64,000 nucleotides of DNA from Oribacterium sp. oral taxon 102 (GCF_013394775.1 NZ_JABXYT010000001.1:1626501-1690500), one strand, 5' to 3'; numbered from the stretch's first letter, positions 1-8,475 are shown. Translations and numbers: made by a program. The notes: generated by a model not told the origin, from the letters alone.

Positions 1-553
1 CCGGAAGGATACGGCGAAGCAGGTCGATCTGCTCCTTGACCGGCGTAAGATCGGAAGCGCCGGTCACATTCCCGCCCGGAGCTGCATTGCTCTCTACGAG
101 TCCGGAGCCCTCCGGATCGGTCACCGCAGAAAGCACGATCGGGATATCCTCCGTTGCCGCTGCCGCCGCCTGTGCCGCCGGCGTTGCGATCGCATAGATC
201 AGATCCACCCTGTCGTTGACAAACTTCTCCGCAATGGTCTGACAGGTCGACTGTTCTCCCGAAGCATTCTGCTGATCCAGCTCATACAGGATCCCTGCCT
301 CGTCCAGTGCCGCCGCAAAGCCCTCGTTCGCCCTGTCCAACGCCGCATGCTGCACGAACTGGAGCACACCGATCCGGTAGACTCTCTCATCTGCCGCCGC
401 GCTTTCCACGCTCTCCGCGCCGTTTCCTGTCGTTATACTCTCTTCAATACTGCTTTCCGTTCCTGCTGCCTTCGACGCTGCGGATGTACCGCATGCCGCA
501 AGGCTGCATACCATTGCTGCCGCTGCCAGTGCTGTGAGCTTCCTGCACTTCAT
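1..553 (-). CDS. ABC transporter substrate-binding lipoprotein, TrpX/YckB-like (partial, 3' end outside window)
   Basis: The first 184 codons of a secreted lipoprotein are present; the rest lies beyond base 1. The start at 553 has a GGAGGAG ribosome binding site just upstream. The signal sequence ends in a lipobox (SLAAC, Cys about residue 21), followed by a Ser/Ala/Glu-rich linker to about residue 55. The mature part opens with YRIGVLQFVQHAALD and continues with a DLIYAIATPAAQAAAA stretch. This pattern is typical of the ABC_sub_bind family (PF04392), whose members bind tryptophan or other amino acids or nucleosides for an ABC importer. The permease and ATPase would be expected further along the minus strand, outside the window. 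The ligand cannot be told from this fragment. Confidence 0.85.
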   Translation of the reverse strand, partial: MKCRKLTALAAAAMVCSLAACGTSAASKAAGTESSIEESITTGNGAESVESAAADERVYRIGVLQFVQHAALDRANEGFAAALDEAGILYELDQQNASGEQSTCQTIAEKFVNDRVDLIYAIATPAAQAAAAATEDIPIVLSAVTDPEGSGLVESNAAPGGNVTGASDLTPVKEQIDLLRRILP

Positions 554-889
554 ACTCTCTCCTCCTCTGTCCCGTCATCATCTGCACTTGCTTTTTCACG
601 TTGAAGCGTTAATCTCTTGTGAATTTAAATCATTATAGTTTTTTGAATACAAAAAAGCAAGGAGTTTCAATAAGAATCCTCCCTGCCATAAACTTCGGTA
701 ATGGCTTCCATAGCGCTACCCGTCCGAAAAACATGCTTCTTCCTGCATTCCCGCGGCGGCACTCCCTCGGACAAAAGCATCCGAAGGCATCCCCCTCCGA
801 ACCGCTCTAAGCTCTTCGCCAGAGGGGGATTGCAGGGACAAGTCCTGCAATAAACCGCGTGGCGCCCCAGAGCAGAAGCTCGAGGGCAG
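554..889. other. Non-coding spacer with hairpins
   Basis: No convincing gene lies in these 336 bases. A stem CCCCCTC (791-797) with GAGGGGG (822-828) and a second small stem around 831-849 (TGCAGG / CCTGCA) lie just past the end of the minus-strand CobW-like gene that finishes at 890. Further on, a weak GGAG/CTCC stem near 661-682 is followed on the minus strand by six T residues. These may end the CobW transcript, but none is a textbook terminator. The left end carries the promoter and leader of the substrate-binding gene starting at 553. Confidence 0.4.
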
Positions 890-1936
890 TCAGAAGCTGA
901 CCGGTTCTGCGATCTCGCCGGTTCGCGCAATGCTCTTCAGATACAGCACCGGTCCCTCTCCATGATATTCCGGCCGCTCCTCCATGCCGATCGAAGCAGT
1001 CAGCTTCGCCCAGTCTCTCGTCTCGAACGCCTCGATCATTCTCGGCTCCGCCTTGCAGACGTAGCCGAGGAAGCTCATATCCTGTGCGCAGCAGGTCATC
1101 GCCATACGCCCCGGAATAAATTCGTCCTTCGGCATATTTTTCCGCTTCAGCACCATTGCCGAGAAGCTGACCTCCTTCCCGAGATAACGCTCCGGATTGT
1201 CCATCACATCGAGGAACCAGATTCCGTAATCCTCCGGTCTCAGCTCGATAGAGCAGGCATTCAGATCGTAGGGAAGATCCTCCGGCAACGCGTCCTGCGT
1301 GATCTCTCCCTCCTGATTCTCGAGAATCAGCATCGCGTTCTGTCCCATCGCGCGTATCTTGCGGCGGAAGTCCACGAGCTGCTCCTTGGACAGCCCGTCA
1401 CAGCGGTTGACAATGCAGAGCTCCGCATTTCGAAGCATCTGCCCCAGAAACGCACGCATATTCCCGTTATTCAGATGCAGGGAAAGCGTAGAGCCGTCAG
1501 CTATGGTGATCGTCTGATAGAGCACCCAAGATGCAGGGAGAGAAATCTCGTATTCCGGCTCTCTCCCCTGCTGTGCGGCGAGGAGCTTCTCGCTCATAGG
1601 GCCGTCATAGAGATCGTCCTGGTTCCACATTCCGTTCCACTCGATCAGGATGCGCTCCGGCCGATGCTTCGCCTCCAACACCGAGAGGTACTCCCGGTTC
1701 AGCTCCCGGATGTCCCGGATCAGAACTGCGACGGTATGATACTTGTCCAGATATTCCTGCGGGTACTCGACCTCCCCCTCCTCACAGAGCAGGAGCAGCG
1801 TCGTTCCCTCAGAACGGAAATACTCCTGTGCCATCGTAAACTTGATGAACTCGGTCTTGCCAGCCTCCAGAAAGCCGTTGATCAGAAACACCGGAAGCCG
1901 CCCGTCCTCCAAGTCGAAATTATCGCTTGCTGCCAT
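890..1936 (-). CDS. CobW/COG0523-like GTPase with C-terminal DUF1980 (YcgQ-like) domain
   Basis: A 348-residue protein with a CobW-type P-loop near the N-terminus (GFLEAGKT, about residues 20-27) and a guanine-specificity motif NRCD about residue 180. It lacks the CxCC metal-binding motif of its upstream neighbour. From about residue 245 the sequence changes character: YLGKEVSFSAMVL, a basic patch, then MTCCAQDMSFLG and WAKLTASIG. That arrangement matches DUF1980/TIGR03943 (YcgQ), a domain otherwise seen with UPF0718 permeases. The gene starts 11 bp after its CobW partner ends and is surely cotranscribed with it. Metal (probably zinc) homeostasis is inferred from the families; the fusion is unusual. 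Confidence 0.8.
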   Translation of the reverse strand: MAASDNFDLEDGRLPVFLINGFLEAGKTEFIKFTMAQEYFRSEGTTLLLLCEEGEVEYPQEYLDKYHTVAVLIRDIRELNREYLSVLEAKHRPERILIEWNGMWNQDDLYDGPMSEKLLAAQQGREPEYEISLPASWVLYQTITIADGSTLSLHLNNGNMRAFLGQMLRNAELCIVNRCDGLSKEQLVDFRRKIRAMGQNAMLILENQEGEITQDALPEDLPYDLNACSIELRPEDYGIWFLDVMDNPERYLGKEVSFSAMVLKRKNMPKDEFIPGRMAMTCCAQDMSFLGYVCKAEPRMIEAFETRDWAKLTASIGMEERPEYHGEGPVLYLKSIARTGEIAEPVSF

Positions 1937-1947
1937 ATTTTCCGTCC

Positions 1948-3066
1948 TTATCCCTTAAACAGTGCGTTCAGCGCATCCTCGCGAAGTGAAGCACCGATGA
2001 CCACCAGCCTGCCGGTATAATCCGGGCTGCCCTCTCGGATCTCCGTCTGCTCCGGGACGAGATCGAAGTACATCCACGGACCCTCCTGCGTCTTGAGCAT
2101 CCCCTTCGCACGGACTACTGTGCCGAACTCCTCCGTATTTGCCATCCGGTCGAGCACATCCGAGAGCCATGCCCTGTCATAGGGCCTCGCCGTCTCCACG
2201 CTCCAGCTCATGAAAATCTCATCCGCATCGTGGTGATGATGGTGTTCATGTCCGCCATGCTCTGCATGGTGATGATGCGCATGCTCTGCATCCTCATGAT
2301 GATGCTTACCATGCTCCGTATCATGACAGCCGCAGCCGCAATGCTCACCATGCGCATGCTCCGCATCTCCATGATGTTCGTGTCCATCATGCTCCGCATC
2401 CTCATGATGATGATGCTCGTGTGCATGCACTCGCTCCATAACCTCACGGAGCATCTCCTCCTCCATCGTATCCGGCTTACTCAGGATCTCCAAAAGCTGG
2501 GCGCCGCCGAGCTCCTGTACCGGTGTCGTAATCACCGTAGCCTTGGGGTTTATCGCCCTCACGATCTCTGCCGCCTCGTCGATCTTCTCTCCATCCGCGA
2601 TATCCGTTCTGGAGAGCACGACCGTACCGGCGTACTTGATCTGATTATTGAAGAACTCGCCGAAGTTGCGGGAATAGAGCTTCGCCTTCTTCGCGTCTAC
2701 GACGGTAACCGCCGCATGCAGCTCCACATCCAGCTTCCCGGAAACGCTCTTCACCGCGCCGATGATATCGGACAGCTTGCCGACGCCGGACGGCTCAATG
2801 AGGATGCGCTCCGGCTGATAGCGCTCCACCACTTCCCGGAGAGAGCTCTCGAAGTCCCCGACCAGCGAGCAGCAGATGCAGCCCTGATTCATTTCCCGGA
2901 TCTCAATGCCGGCATCCTTCAGGAAACCGCCGTCGATGCCGATCTCCCCGAACTCATTCTCTATCAGTACCACCTTCTCCGTCTTCAGTGCCTCCGCGAG
3001 CAGCTTCTGAATGAAGCTCGTCTTGCCTGCGCCGAGGAAGCCGGAAATAATATCTATCTTTGTCAT
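1948..3066 (-). CDS. CobW/COG0523 family GTPase with histidine-rich metal-binding insert
   Basis: A 372-residue P-loop GTPase of the metal-chaperone family. The start at 3066 is chosen over an in-frame upstream ATG because AGGAGGC sits directly before it and the protein then opens with the family's usual MTKIDIISGFLGAGKT. The canonical GCICC (CxCC) metal site lies at about residues 60-65 and SRTD is the base-specificity motif. Residues about 208-285 form a linker made almost only of His, Glu, Asp, Ala and Gly with one CGCGCH cluster. The CobW C-terminal domain follows. Family members hydrolyse GTP to hand zinc, cobalt or iron to client proteins. The long His tract suggests zinc or nickel buffering, but no metal-responsive operator was recognised upstream. 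Confidence 0.92.
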   Translation of the reverse strand: MTKIDIISGFLGAGKTSFIQKLLAEALKTEKVVLIENEFGEIGIDGGFLKDAGIEIREMNQGCICCSLVGDFESSLREVVERYQPERILIEPSGVGKLSDIIGAVKSVSGKLDVELHAAVTVVDAKKAKLYSRNFGEFFNNQIKYAGTVVLSRTDIADGEKIDEAAEIVRAINPKATVITTPVQELGGAQLLEILSKPDTMEEEMLREVMERVHAHEHHHHEDAEHDGHEHHGDAEHAHGEHCGCGCHDTEHGKHHHEDAEHAHHHHAEHGGHEHHHHHDADEIFMSWSVETARPYDRAWLSDVLDRMANTEEFGTVVRAKGMLKTQEGPWMYFDLVPEQTEIREGSPDYTGRLVVIGASLREDALNALFKG

Positions 3067-3198
3067 ATCTGCCTCCTGTATATATGGTATGCCGGTATTT
3101 CCGATGCCGCCGGAATGTATGCGCATATTGCTGTGATTGCTCTTCCGTTAGCAGTCCATAACCGACTCTGCTAATCATAGAGCGGTTTCCATGCTTTG

Positions 3199-3948
3199 TC
3201 AACTCACAATCCCCCTAAGCGCCGGGAGAATCTCGGCCGCGTTGTCCACGCAGACCGTCGCGCCGTACCTCTCAAGCTCTGCCCGTCCGCGGAAGCCGTA
3301 GACGCAGCCAATGGAGGCAATGCCGGCATTCCTCGCCGTTTCGATATCGGTTCCGGTATCGCCGACAAAGACACAGTCAGACGGCTCTACCTGCAATTTC
3401 ACACAGGCATCCCGCACTACACCCGCATCCGGCTTCAGCGGATGCGTCCCGTCGTCTGCCGACAAATAGTCAAAAAAGGACTCGCCGAAGGCGCTGTCCA
3501 GTACGAGCCGTGCCGCGTCCAGCGGCTTGTTCGTAATGCAGGCGATCCGGATGCCCTGTGTCCGCAGTGCCCTGAGGCAGTCCGGCATTCCCGGATACGC
3601 CTCGGCACGGTAGGTGCAGTTCTCCGGAAAAATCGAAGCATAATATGCATATGCCGCGTCCAGCTCCGCCATTACCTCATCCGCCTGCTGATCCAGCTCG
3701 AAGGCACGATCCTCATCCTTCTTCTCCCAGCTCTCCGCCTCCCGGTAAAGGCGGTCTGCGGTCGCCTGCAGGGATTTCTCCACGAAAACCCGGGAACCGC
3801 AGCCCACATAGCGCCGTGTCTGCTCCTCTGTGATCGGGTCGAAACCGAAATGCGCCATCGTTTTATTCATAGCCGTCCGGAGACTGCACAGCGTATTCAC
3901 CAGCGTGCCGTCCAGATCAAAAAAAACTGCCTTCACTGCCTTTGACAT
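3199..3948 (-). CDS. HAD-family phosphatase, phosphoglycolate phosphatase-like
   Basis: A 249-residue haloacid-dehalogenase hydrolase. Motif I is DLDGTLVNT near residue 11 with the two catalytic aspartates; motif II is ITNKP about residue 140; the conserved Lys of motif III lies in HPLKPD; motif IV is VFVGDTGTDI. The helical cap between motifs I and II (about residues 20-90) marks subclass I, as in Gph/PgpP phosphoglycolate and pyrophosphate phosphatases. The substrate cannot be assigned from sequence. It stands alone on the minus strand, about 130 bp before the CobW pair. Confidence 0.9.
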   Translation of the reverse strand: MSKAVKAVFFDLDGTLVNTLCSLRTAMNKTMAHFGFDPITEEQTRRYVGCGSRVFVEKSLQATADRLYREAESWEKKDEDRAFELDQQADEVMAELDAAYAYYASIFPENCTYRAEAYPGMPDCLRALRTQGIRIACITNKPLDAARLVLDSAFGESFFDYLSADDGTHPLKPDAGVVRDACVKLQVEPSDCVFVGDTGTDIETARNAGIASIGCVYGFRGRAELERYGATVCVDNAAEILPALRGIVS

Positions 3949-4068
3949 CAGTCAGATCCTTTCTTATACTATATTAGCTATACTGTACTGTATTAGCCAT
4001 TGACCATACTGCCTGCATAGCAGGGGATTTATACAGTGCCTCTATGCCGCGTTTTGCTACACCATACG

Positions 4069-4136
4069 TGTATAAGTCCCTCGCGCCGCTCCGCTGCCAG
4101 TGGCAGCTCCCACGTCGCTGACAGTGGACTTATACA
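4069..4136. repeat. 68-bp inverted-repeat element with TGTATAAGTCC ends
   Basis: TGTATAAGTCC at 4069-4079 is matched exactly by its complement GGACTTATACA at 4126-4136. The centre holds another small palindrome (CTGCCAGTGGCAG). Related sequences with the same ends occur at 23199-23243, and a single end of this type occurs near 14754 and 31219. The size, the exact inverted ends and the intergenic position suggest a MITE-like or REP-like element. It lies 21 bp before the RNase H gene and may affect its leader. Confidence 0.65.
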
Positions 4137-4157
4137 GTATATTGGGAAAGGGGTATC

Positions 4158-4772
4158 ATGTCAAAGTTTTATTATGCTGTACGAAGGGGGAGAACCCCCG
4201 GAATATATGAGAGCTGGGAAGAATGCTGTCAGGAAACCGGCGGCTTCCCCGCCGCGGTCTATAAGAAGTTTCCATCCCGAGAGGAGGCGGAGCGCTTTCT
4301 CTCCGAGGAAAGCAGCGGTGCGTCCGCTGCGCCGCTCTCTCCGGAATCGGAATATACGGCGATCGCCTATGTCGACGGAAGCTATCACGCTGCTAAGGGG
4401 ATCTACGGCTACGGTGTGGTTTTGCTCTTCCAAAGCGGCTCCATGCTCCGCTTTCAGGGCTCCGGCAGCGATCCGGAGCTCGCTTCCATGCGGAATGTCG
4501 CCGGAGAAATTCACGGCGCCATGCGCGCTGTCACAGAGGCGGAGCGGCTCGGGCTGCACTCCCTCACGATCTGCTACGACTATATGGGGATCGAATGCTG
4601 GGCGGAGGGAAGCTGGAAGCGGAACAAGGCGGGAACAAAGGCATATTACGAATTCATGCAGGAAAGGAAACAGCGCCTTGCCCTCCATTTTCAGAAGGTC
4701 AAGGCGCATTCCGGCGTAGAATATAATGAGCTGGCTGACCGTCTCGCGAAGGAAGCCGCCGGTATCCTGTAG
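4158..4772 (+). CDS. Ribonuclease H with N-terminal viroplasmin (hybrid-binding) domain
   Basis: A 204-residue protein of the usual bacterial two-domain form. Residues 1-45 (KFYYAVRRGRTPGIYESW ... FPSREEAERFL) are the caulimovirus-viroplasmin-type RNA/DNA hybrid-binding domain. Residues about 65-204 are the RNase H fold, with catalytic acidic residues in YVDGSY, GEIHGAM, and the C-terminal ELADRLAKEAA segment. The enzyme cuts RNA in RNA:DNA hybrids such as R-loops and Okazaki primers. AAAGGGG precedes the start. The gene is convergent with the kinase-like gene ending at 4794, leaving only 21 bp between them. Confidence 0.93.
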   Translation: MSKFYYAVRRGRTPGIYESWEECCQETGGFPAAVYKKFPSREEAERFLSEESSGASAAPLSPESEYTAIAYVDGSYHAAKGIYGYGVVLLFQSGSMLRFQGSGSDPELASMRNVAGEIHGAMRAVTEAERLGLHSLTICYDYMGIECWAEGSWKRNKAGTKAYYEFMQERKQRLALHFQKVKAHSGVEYNELADRLAKEAAGIL

Positions 4773-4793
4773 CATTTCAGGCAGGCGCTTCGT

Positions 4794-5411
4794 TCAACGC
4801 TTCTCCGGAGCCCCGAAGCGGCTCCGCACCGCCGCAGACAAAATCTCGACACAGCCCTCGACGCCGAAGCTCTCGGAGTCCAGCATGAGATCTTTTCCCT
4901 TCTGCTGCGTCCAGTGATTCATGGAATAGAAGCGGTAATAGCTCTCACGTGCCGCGTCCTTTTCTCGAATCAGCCGCCGTGCTTCCCGCCGTTCAATGCT
5001 GTTCTGCGTCATGATATTCTCGACGCGGTAATCCTCCGGTGCGTAGATGTAGACATTCAGCACATTATCTTCATTCCGGAGAATATAGTCCGAGAGACGG
5101 CCGATAATGACGCAGCGCTCCCTGCTGTGAAGATCCCGGATCAGCTGCATTTCCTGCCGGAAGAGCCTGTCCCCCATGCTGTCCGCGCTGCTCGTCAGGT
5201 CGAGGAGCGGTGCGAGGAAGCCGCGCTCCACCGTTTCATCGTGCCTGCTGATAAACTCCGTATCGATTCCGGTCTTCCGCGCGGCACGATCCAGCAGCTC
5301 CTTGTCGTAGAAACGGATTCCCAGACGCCGGGAAAGCTGCTTCCCGATCTCATGTCCCTTCGCGCCCGACTGCCGGGCGATACACACCGTAAAGGGTTTC
5401 TGTTCTGTCAT
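4794..5411 (-). CDS. Cytidylate kinase-like family protein
   Basis: A 205-residue protein that begins TEQKPFTVCIARQSGAKGHE, the start typical of the AAA_26/cytidylate kinase-like family (PF13189), followed by GIRFYDKELLDRAARKTG. ERCVIIGRLSDYIL and DYRVENIM resemble the NMP-kinase core, but members of this family are not proven CMP kinases and the true substrate is unknown. The start at 5411 has GGGGGAAGC before it. An ATG 21 bp further upstream exists but lies within the end of the ABC gene. The gene follows the amino-acid ABC ATPase by 10 bp and probably shares its transcript. Confidence 0.85.
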   Translation of the reverse strand: MTEQKPFTVCIARQSGAKGHEIGKQLSRRLGIRFYDKELLDRAARKTGIDTEFISRHDETVERGFLAPLLDLTSSADSMGDRLFRQEMQLIRDLHSRERCVIIGRLSDYILRNEDNVLNVYIYAPEDYRVENIMTQNSIERREARRLIREKDAARESYYRFYSMNHWTQQKGKDLMLDSESFGVEGCVEILSAAVRSRFGAPEKR

Positions 5412-5421
5412 AGCTTCCCCC

Positions 5422-6156
5422 TCAGAGCACACTGGAGAGGAAGCTCCTGAGCCGCTCCGACTTCGGATTCGTAAACAGCTCCTCCGGGGGAGCGTCCTCT
5501 ACGATATAACCGTCCTCCATGAAAACCACCCGATCCGCCACCTCTCTGGCAAAGCCCATCTCATGCGTGACCACCAGCATGGTCATGCCCTGCCGCGCCA
5601 GCCGCTTCATGACGTCCAGCACCTCGCCGACCATCTCCGGATCCAGCGCCGAGGTAGGCTCATCGAAAAGCAGGATGCGCGGATTCATGCAGAGCGCCCG
5701 GGCAATCGCGACCCTCTGCTTCTGTCCGCCGGACAGTGTCACCGGATAGGCATCCCGCCGCTCATACAGCCCGACCGTACGGAGCAGTTCCCCCGCCTTC
5801 TCCTGCGCCGCGCCTTTGTCAAGCTTTTTCAGCAGCACCGGTGCCAGCGTCAGATTTTCCAGCACCGTATAATTCGGGAAAAGGTTGAAATGCTGGAATA
5901 CCATTCCGATATTCTCACGATATTTATTGATGTCCTTAAGCGCCGAGAGCTCCTGCCCCAGCACCCGGATCTCTCCCCCCTGCGTCTCCTCCAGCCTGTT
6001 CAGGCAGCGGAGCAGGGTGGACTTCCCCGAGCCGGAGGGCCCGATGATGCAGACGACCTCACCCTCCTTTACGGTGAAGCTGATATCCCGAAGAACCTCC
6101 AGCTCTCCGAAGACCTTATGCAGACCCCTTACCGAAATGATCTCTTCCGCCGCCAT
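5422..6156 (-). CDS. Polar amino acid ABC transporter, ATP-binding subunit
   Basis: A 244-residue GlnQ/ArtP-type ATPase. Visible motifs are Walker [11 protein letters not shown], the Q-loop in [11 protein letters not shown], the ABC signature [10 protein letters not shown], Walker [13 protein letters not shown], and the switch His in VVTHEMGFA. It powers import by the permease encoded 4 bp upstream. The start at 6156 is preferred to one 18 bp upstream, because AGGAGGTGA lies between the two and positions the later ATG correctly. Order in the operon is binding protein, permease, ATPase, then a kinase-like gene. Confidence 0.96.
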   Translation of the reverse strand: MAAEEIISVRGLHKVFGELEVLRDISFTVKEGEVVCIIGPSGSGKSTLLRCLNRLEETQGGEIRVLGQELSALKDINKYRENIGMVFQHFNLFPNYTVLENLTLAPVLLKKLDKGAAQEKAGELLRTVGLYERRDAYPVTLSGGQKQRVAIARALCMNPRILLFDEPTSALDPEMVGEVLDVMKRLARQGMTMLVVTHEMGFAREVADRVVFMEDGYIVEDAPPEELFTNPKSERLRSFLSSVL

Positions 6157-6160
6157 CTCC

Positions 6161-6814
6161 TCACCTCCTGTCATAGCTTAGTCTCCGCTCCACATATTTG
6201 CTGAGCAGCGTCAGCAGCGTAATCAGGACAATGTAGAGGATCGCGGCATAGCTGTACAGCTCGAACGCCTTGTAATTTCTCGCAATGATGGTCTTGGCAC
6301 TCATCGTCAGCTCATTCACCGAAATAGCCGAAAGGATCGCCGTGTCCTTCAGCGTCGTGATAAACTGATTCATCAGGGACGGAATCATGATTTTCACCGC
6401 CTGCGGCAGGATGATCTTCCGCATCGTCTGCGCATAGCTGAGCCCCAGCGAACGCGCCGCCTCCATCTGTCCGTAATCGATCGCCTGTATCCCGGCGCGG
6501 AAAATCTCCGCCATATACGCGCTGGCGTTAAGCCCGAGAATCAGCGATGCCGAAACCAGCAGCGGGAGTGCGTTCTTGATGACGCCGAAGTAGAGAAAAA
6601 GCGCCAGAATCATCAGCGGTATCCCGCGAATAATCGTAATGTATAGATTCGCGATGCGGTTCAGCAGCGGCTGCTTCGAAATGGAGAAAATACAGACCAG
6701 CACCCCCAGCACGATGGCGATCAGAATGCCGAATACCGCAATCAGCAGCGTCAGCCTAAGACCCTCTAAAAGCCTCGGAAGGTACCGGACGAACATACTG
6801 AAATAATCAAACAT
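6161..6814 (-). CDS. Polar amino acid ABC transporter, permease subunit
   Basis: A 217-residue inner-membrane permease of the HisM/GlnP family (BPD_transp_1 fold). It has about five membrane segments; the first is [20 protein letters not shown]. The cytoplasmic EAA loop that docks on the ATPase reads [21 protein letters not shown] single permease gene implies a homodimeric channel. It lies 14 bp after the binding-protein gene and 4 bp before the ATPase gene. Confidence 0.95.
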   Translation of the reverse strand: MFDYFSMFVRYLPRLLEGLRLTLLIAVFGILIAIVLGVLVCIFSISKQPLLNRIANLYITIIRGIPLMILALFLYFGVIKNALPLLVSASLILGLNASAYMAEIFRAGIQAIDYGQMEAARSLGLSYAQTMRKIILPQAVKIMIPSLMNQFITTLKDTAILSAISVNELTMSAKTIIARNYKAFELYSYAAILYIVLITLLTLLSKYVERRLSYDRR

Positions 6815-6828
6815 AAAGCTTCCTCTGA

Positions 6829-7662
6829 TCAGCCCTCATAATTTGCGAGAATCTTATCATAGCTTCCATCCGCCTTCAGCTTCGAAAGTCCGTCGTTGAA
6901 TGCGGAAAGCAGATCCTGATTCATCCCCTTATTAACCGAGAAGCCGACACCGCCCGGCGTATTGACCGCCTCCACCGCGACCCGAAGTCCCTCCTGTTCC
7001 CCGATCTTGATCTGATAGGAGATCACCGGGAAATCCTCAAGCAGCCCGTCCGCCTGCCCGTTCCGAACCGCCATCGCGGTAGAAGCGGAGTCCTGCAGCG
7101 TCGAGATCGTGAAGCCGTACTTGTCCTTGTTGTCCTCCGCCCAGAGCGCGCCCTGCGTGCCCTCCTTGACAGCAAGCAGCTTCCCCTCGAGATCCTCCAG
7201 CTTTGTGATCCCCGAATCCGCCTTCGTCACCAGCGCGAGCCCCGAATCATAGTAGGAATCCGAGAAGTCCACCGTCTGCTTCCTCTCGTCCGTGATGCTC
7301 ATGGAGCCGAGTCCGCCGTCAATCGTTCCGGAGACCAGAGCCGGAATGATCGCGGAGAAGTCCATCGGCTGCAGCTCAACGGTAAAGCCCTCCTGCTCTG
7401 CGATCGCATGAATCAGATCCACATCGATTCCTGTATAGCTCCCGTCGTCCTGCTGAATCGAAAACGGAGCGAACGCCTGATCGATCGCAATCTTGAAGGT
7501 CTTGCCGCGTACCGCGGAGCCGCTGTCCGCTCCGCTCTCCTCTGCTTTCGCGTTATCCGCCGTGCTCTCCGCCTTCGTCTCCGGCGCAGGATTTGCGCCG
7601 CAGCCTGCCAATGCGGAAACTGCGCATGCTGCCGAAAGTACCATTGCCAGAAGCTTCTTCAT
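6829..7662 (-). CDS. Polar amino acid ABC transporter, substrate-binding lipoprotein
   Basis: A 277-residue family-3 extracellular solute-binding protein. The signal peptide ends in LAGC (lipid-anchored Cys about residue 20), then an Ala/Glu/Ser linker. The binding fold starts KTFKIAIDQAFAPFS and includes GIDVDLIHAIA, GTIDGGLGSMSITDERK and KEGTQGALW, all typical of the SBP_bac_3 family. It is the first gene of the operon, behind a strong promoter (7717-7745) and a GAGGGAGGA ribosome binding site. The ligand is probably a polar or basic amino acid; sequence alone does not decide. Confidence 0.94.
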   Translation of the reverse strand: MKKLLAMVLSAACAVSALAGCGANPAPETKAESTADNAKAEESGADSGSAVRGKTFKIAIDQAFAPFSIQQDDGSYTGIDVDLIHAIAEQEGFTVELQPMDFSAIIPALVSGTIDGGLGSMSITDERKQTVDFSDSYYDSGLALVTKADSGITKLEDLEGKLLAVKEGTQGALWAEDNKDKYGFTISTLQDSASTAMAVRNGQADGLLEDFPVISYQIKIGEQEGLRVAVEAVNTPGGVGFSVNKGMNQDLLSAFNDGLSKLKADGSYDKILANYEG

Positions 7663-7716
7663 AATGATTCCTCCCTCAACGAAAATGACGAAATCGTCTC
7701 CTCAATGTTGCCGCTT

Positions 7717-7745
7717 ATTTTAGTCTTATGTCCCGGATTTGTCAA
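7717..7745 (-). promoter_or_regulatory. Sigma-A-type promoter of the amino acid ABC operon
   Basis: Read on the minus strand, TTGACA (7745-7740) is followed by a 17-nt spacer and TAAAAT (7722-7717). This is a near-consensus vegetative promoter about 55 bp before the start codon of the binding protein. A small stem (GACGA / TCGTC) lies in the leader at about 7687-7698. No amino-acid riboswitch or T-box was seen. Confidence 0.75.
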
Positions 7746-7859
7746 GGATTATTTATTTGAATATTTTCCTTGTTAATTTTATATTTATACATATATTTAG
7801 GGATTCATTTCAAATAAAACTGATATTTATTCTTTTACAGGCTTTTCAAAGTGAATTTT

Positions 7860-7884
7860 ATTAAAAGACAAAGTGTCTTTTAAT
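7860..7884. repeat. Perfect 11-bp hairpin ATTAAAAGACA / TGTCTTTTAAT
   Basis: An exact inverted repeat with a 3-nt loop in AT-rich DNA between the promoter of the amino acid ABC operon and the terminator at 7891. It could be a second weak terminator for the CAP gene or a protein-binding palindrome. No other copy was noticed in the window. Confidence 0.45.
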
Positions 7885-7890
7885 CACGTC

Positions 7891-7940
7891 GCAAAAACAG
7901 AGAGGGACAGGTATCTCGCCCTGTCCCTCTCTGTTTTTGC
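7891..7940 (-). terminator. Strong intrinsic terminator after the CAP-domain gene
   Basis: Exact 21-bp arms (7891-7911 and 7920-7940) surround an 8-nt loop. On the minus strand the stem ends in CTGTTTTTGC, giving a U-run inside the stem. It lies 24 bp past the stop of the CAP-domain gene. Because the other arm carries the A-run, it could also work on the other strand. Confidence 0.85.
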
Positions 7941-7963
7941 CGAAATTTATATGGAAATACGAA

Positions 7964-8398
7964 TCAATATCCGAACTCCTCCGCCCAGTAGAGCTTGCCG
8001 TTCTGCTCGAATACGGAAATCGCACCGCTCTTGAAGTCTGCCTTCAGGATATTTGCCTTGTGCTCCGGAGATGCCATCCATGCGTCTACGACCTCCTCTA
8101 CGGTACCGTAGTACTCGGCGAGGTTCTCTCCGTAGAGAACGCTGGAATCTGCAGTGTACCATGCACTTCCGTCCGGTCTGGTGTGGGAAAAGCTTCTCAC
8201 GAGCTCCTGTGCTCTGACAGAGGCTGCGCTCTCGATCTGCCCGTTCCAGCTCAGCGGGCTGAGCCCGTTCTGCGTGCGAATAATGTTGACACGGTCAAAA
8301 GCCGCATTTGCTCTCGCGTCTGCCGCGAAAGCAGCCATTGTGAAAAGCAAGCTGAGCAGTAAGCTCAGAGTGAAAAATCTACGAATGCTCCTAAACAT
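7964..8398 (-). CDS. Secreted CAP/SCP-domain protein
   Basis: A 144-residue protein with an N-terminal signal peptide (FRSIRRFFTLSLLLSLLFTM then AAFAADA). One CAP domain follows (NIIRTQNGLSPLSWNG, RAQELVRSFSHTRPDG, GENLAEY, VVDAWMASPEHKANIL). Conserved His and Glu residues of the CAP cavity are present. Bacterial CAP proteins are secreted, often wall-associated, and of mostly unknown function. ATG at 8398 is chosen over a TTG six bases upstream because AAGGAG lies seven bases before it. A c-di-GMP-I riboswitch occupies the leader, so its expression is probably tied to the motile-to-sessile switch. Confidence 0.92.
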   Translation of the reverse strand: MFRSIRRFFTLSLLLSLLFTMAAFAADARANAAFDRVNIIRTQNGLSPLSWNGQIESAASVRAQELVRSFSHTRPDGSAWYTADSSVLYGENLAEYYGTVEEVVDAWMASPEHKANILKADFKSGAISVFEQNGKLYWAEEFGY

Positions 8399-8404
8399 AA
8401 ACAA

Positions 8405-8427
8405 GCTCCTTCTAACGAGGGAGCCAG
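8405..8427 (-). promoter_or_regulatory. Putative expression platform: SD-sequestering hairpin
   Basis: On the minus strand GGCTCC (8425-8420) can pair with the ribosome binding site GGAGC (8409-8405). The overlapping CTGGCT (8427-8422) can instead pair with AGCCAG (8492-8487) at the 3' side of the c-di-GMP aptamer. Ligand binding should hold AGCCAG inside the aptamer and free the anti-SD strand. That predicts lower translation when c-di-GMP is high. The pairings are seen; the direction of control is inference. Confidence 0.5.
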
Positions 8428-8475
8428 GCAGAATCTTACATATACATCGTCATATACCTATAACTGTCATATACA

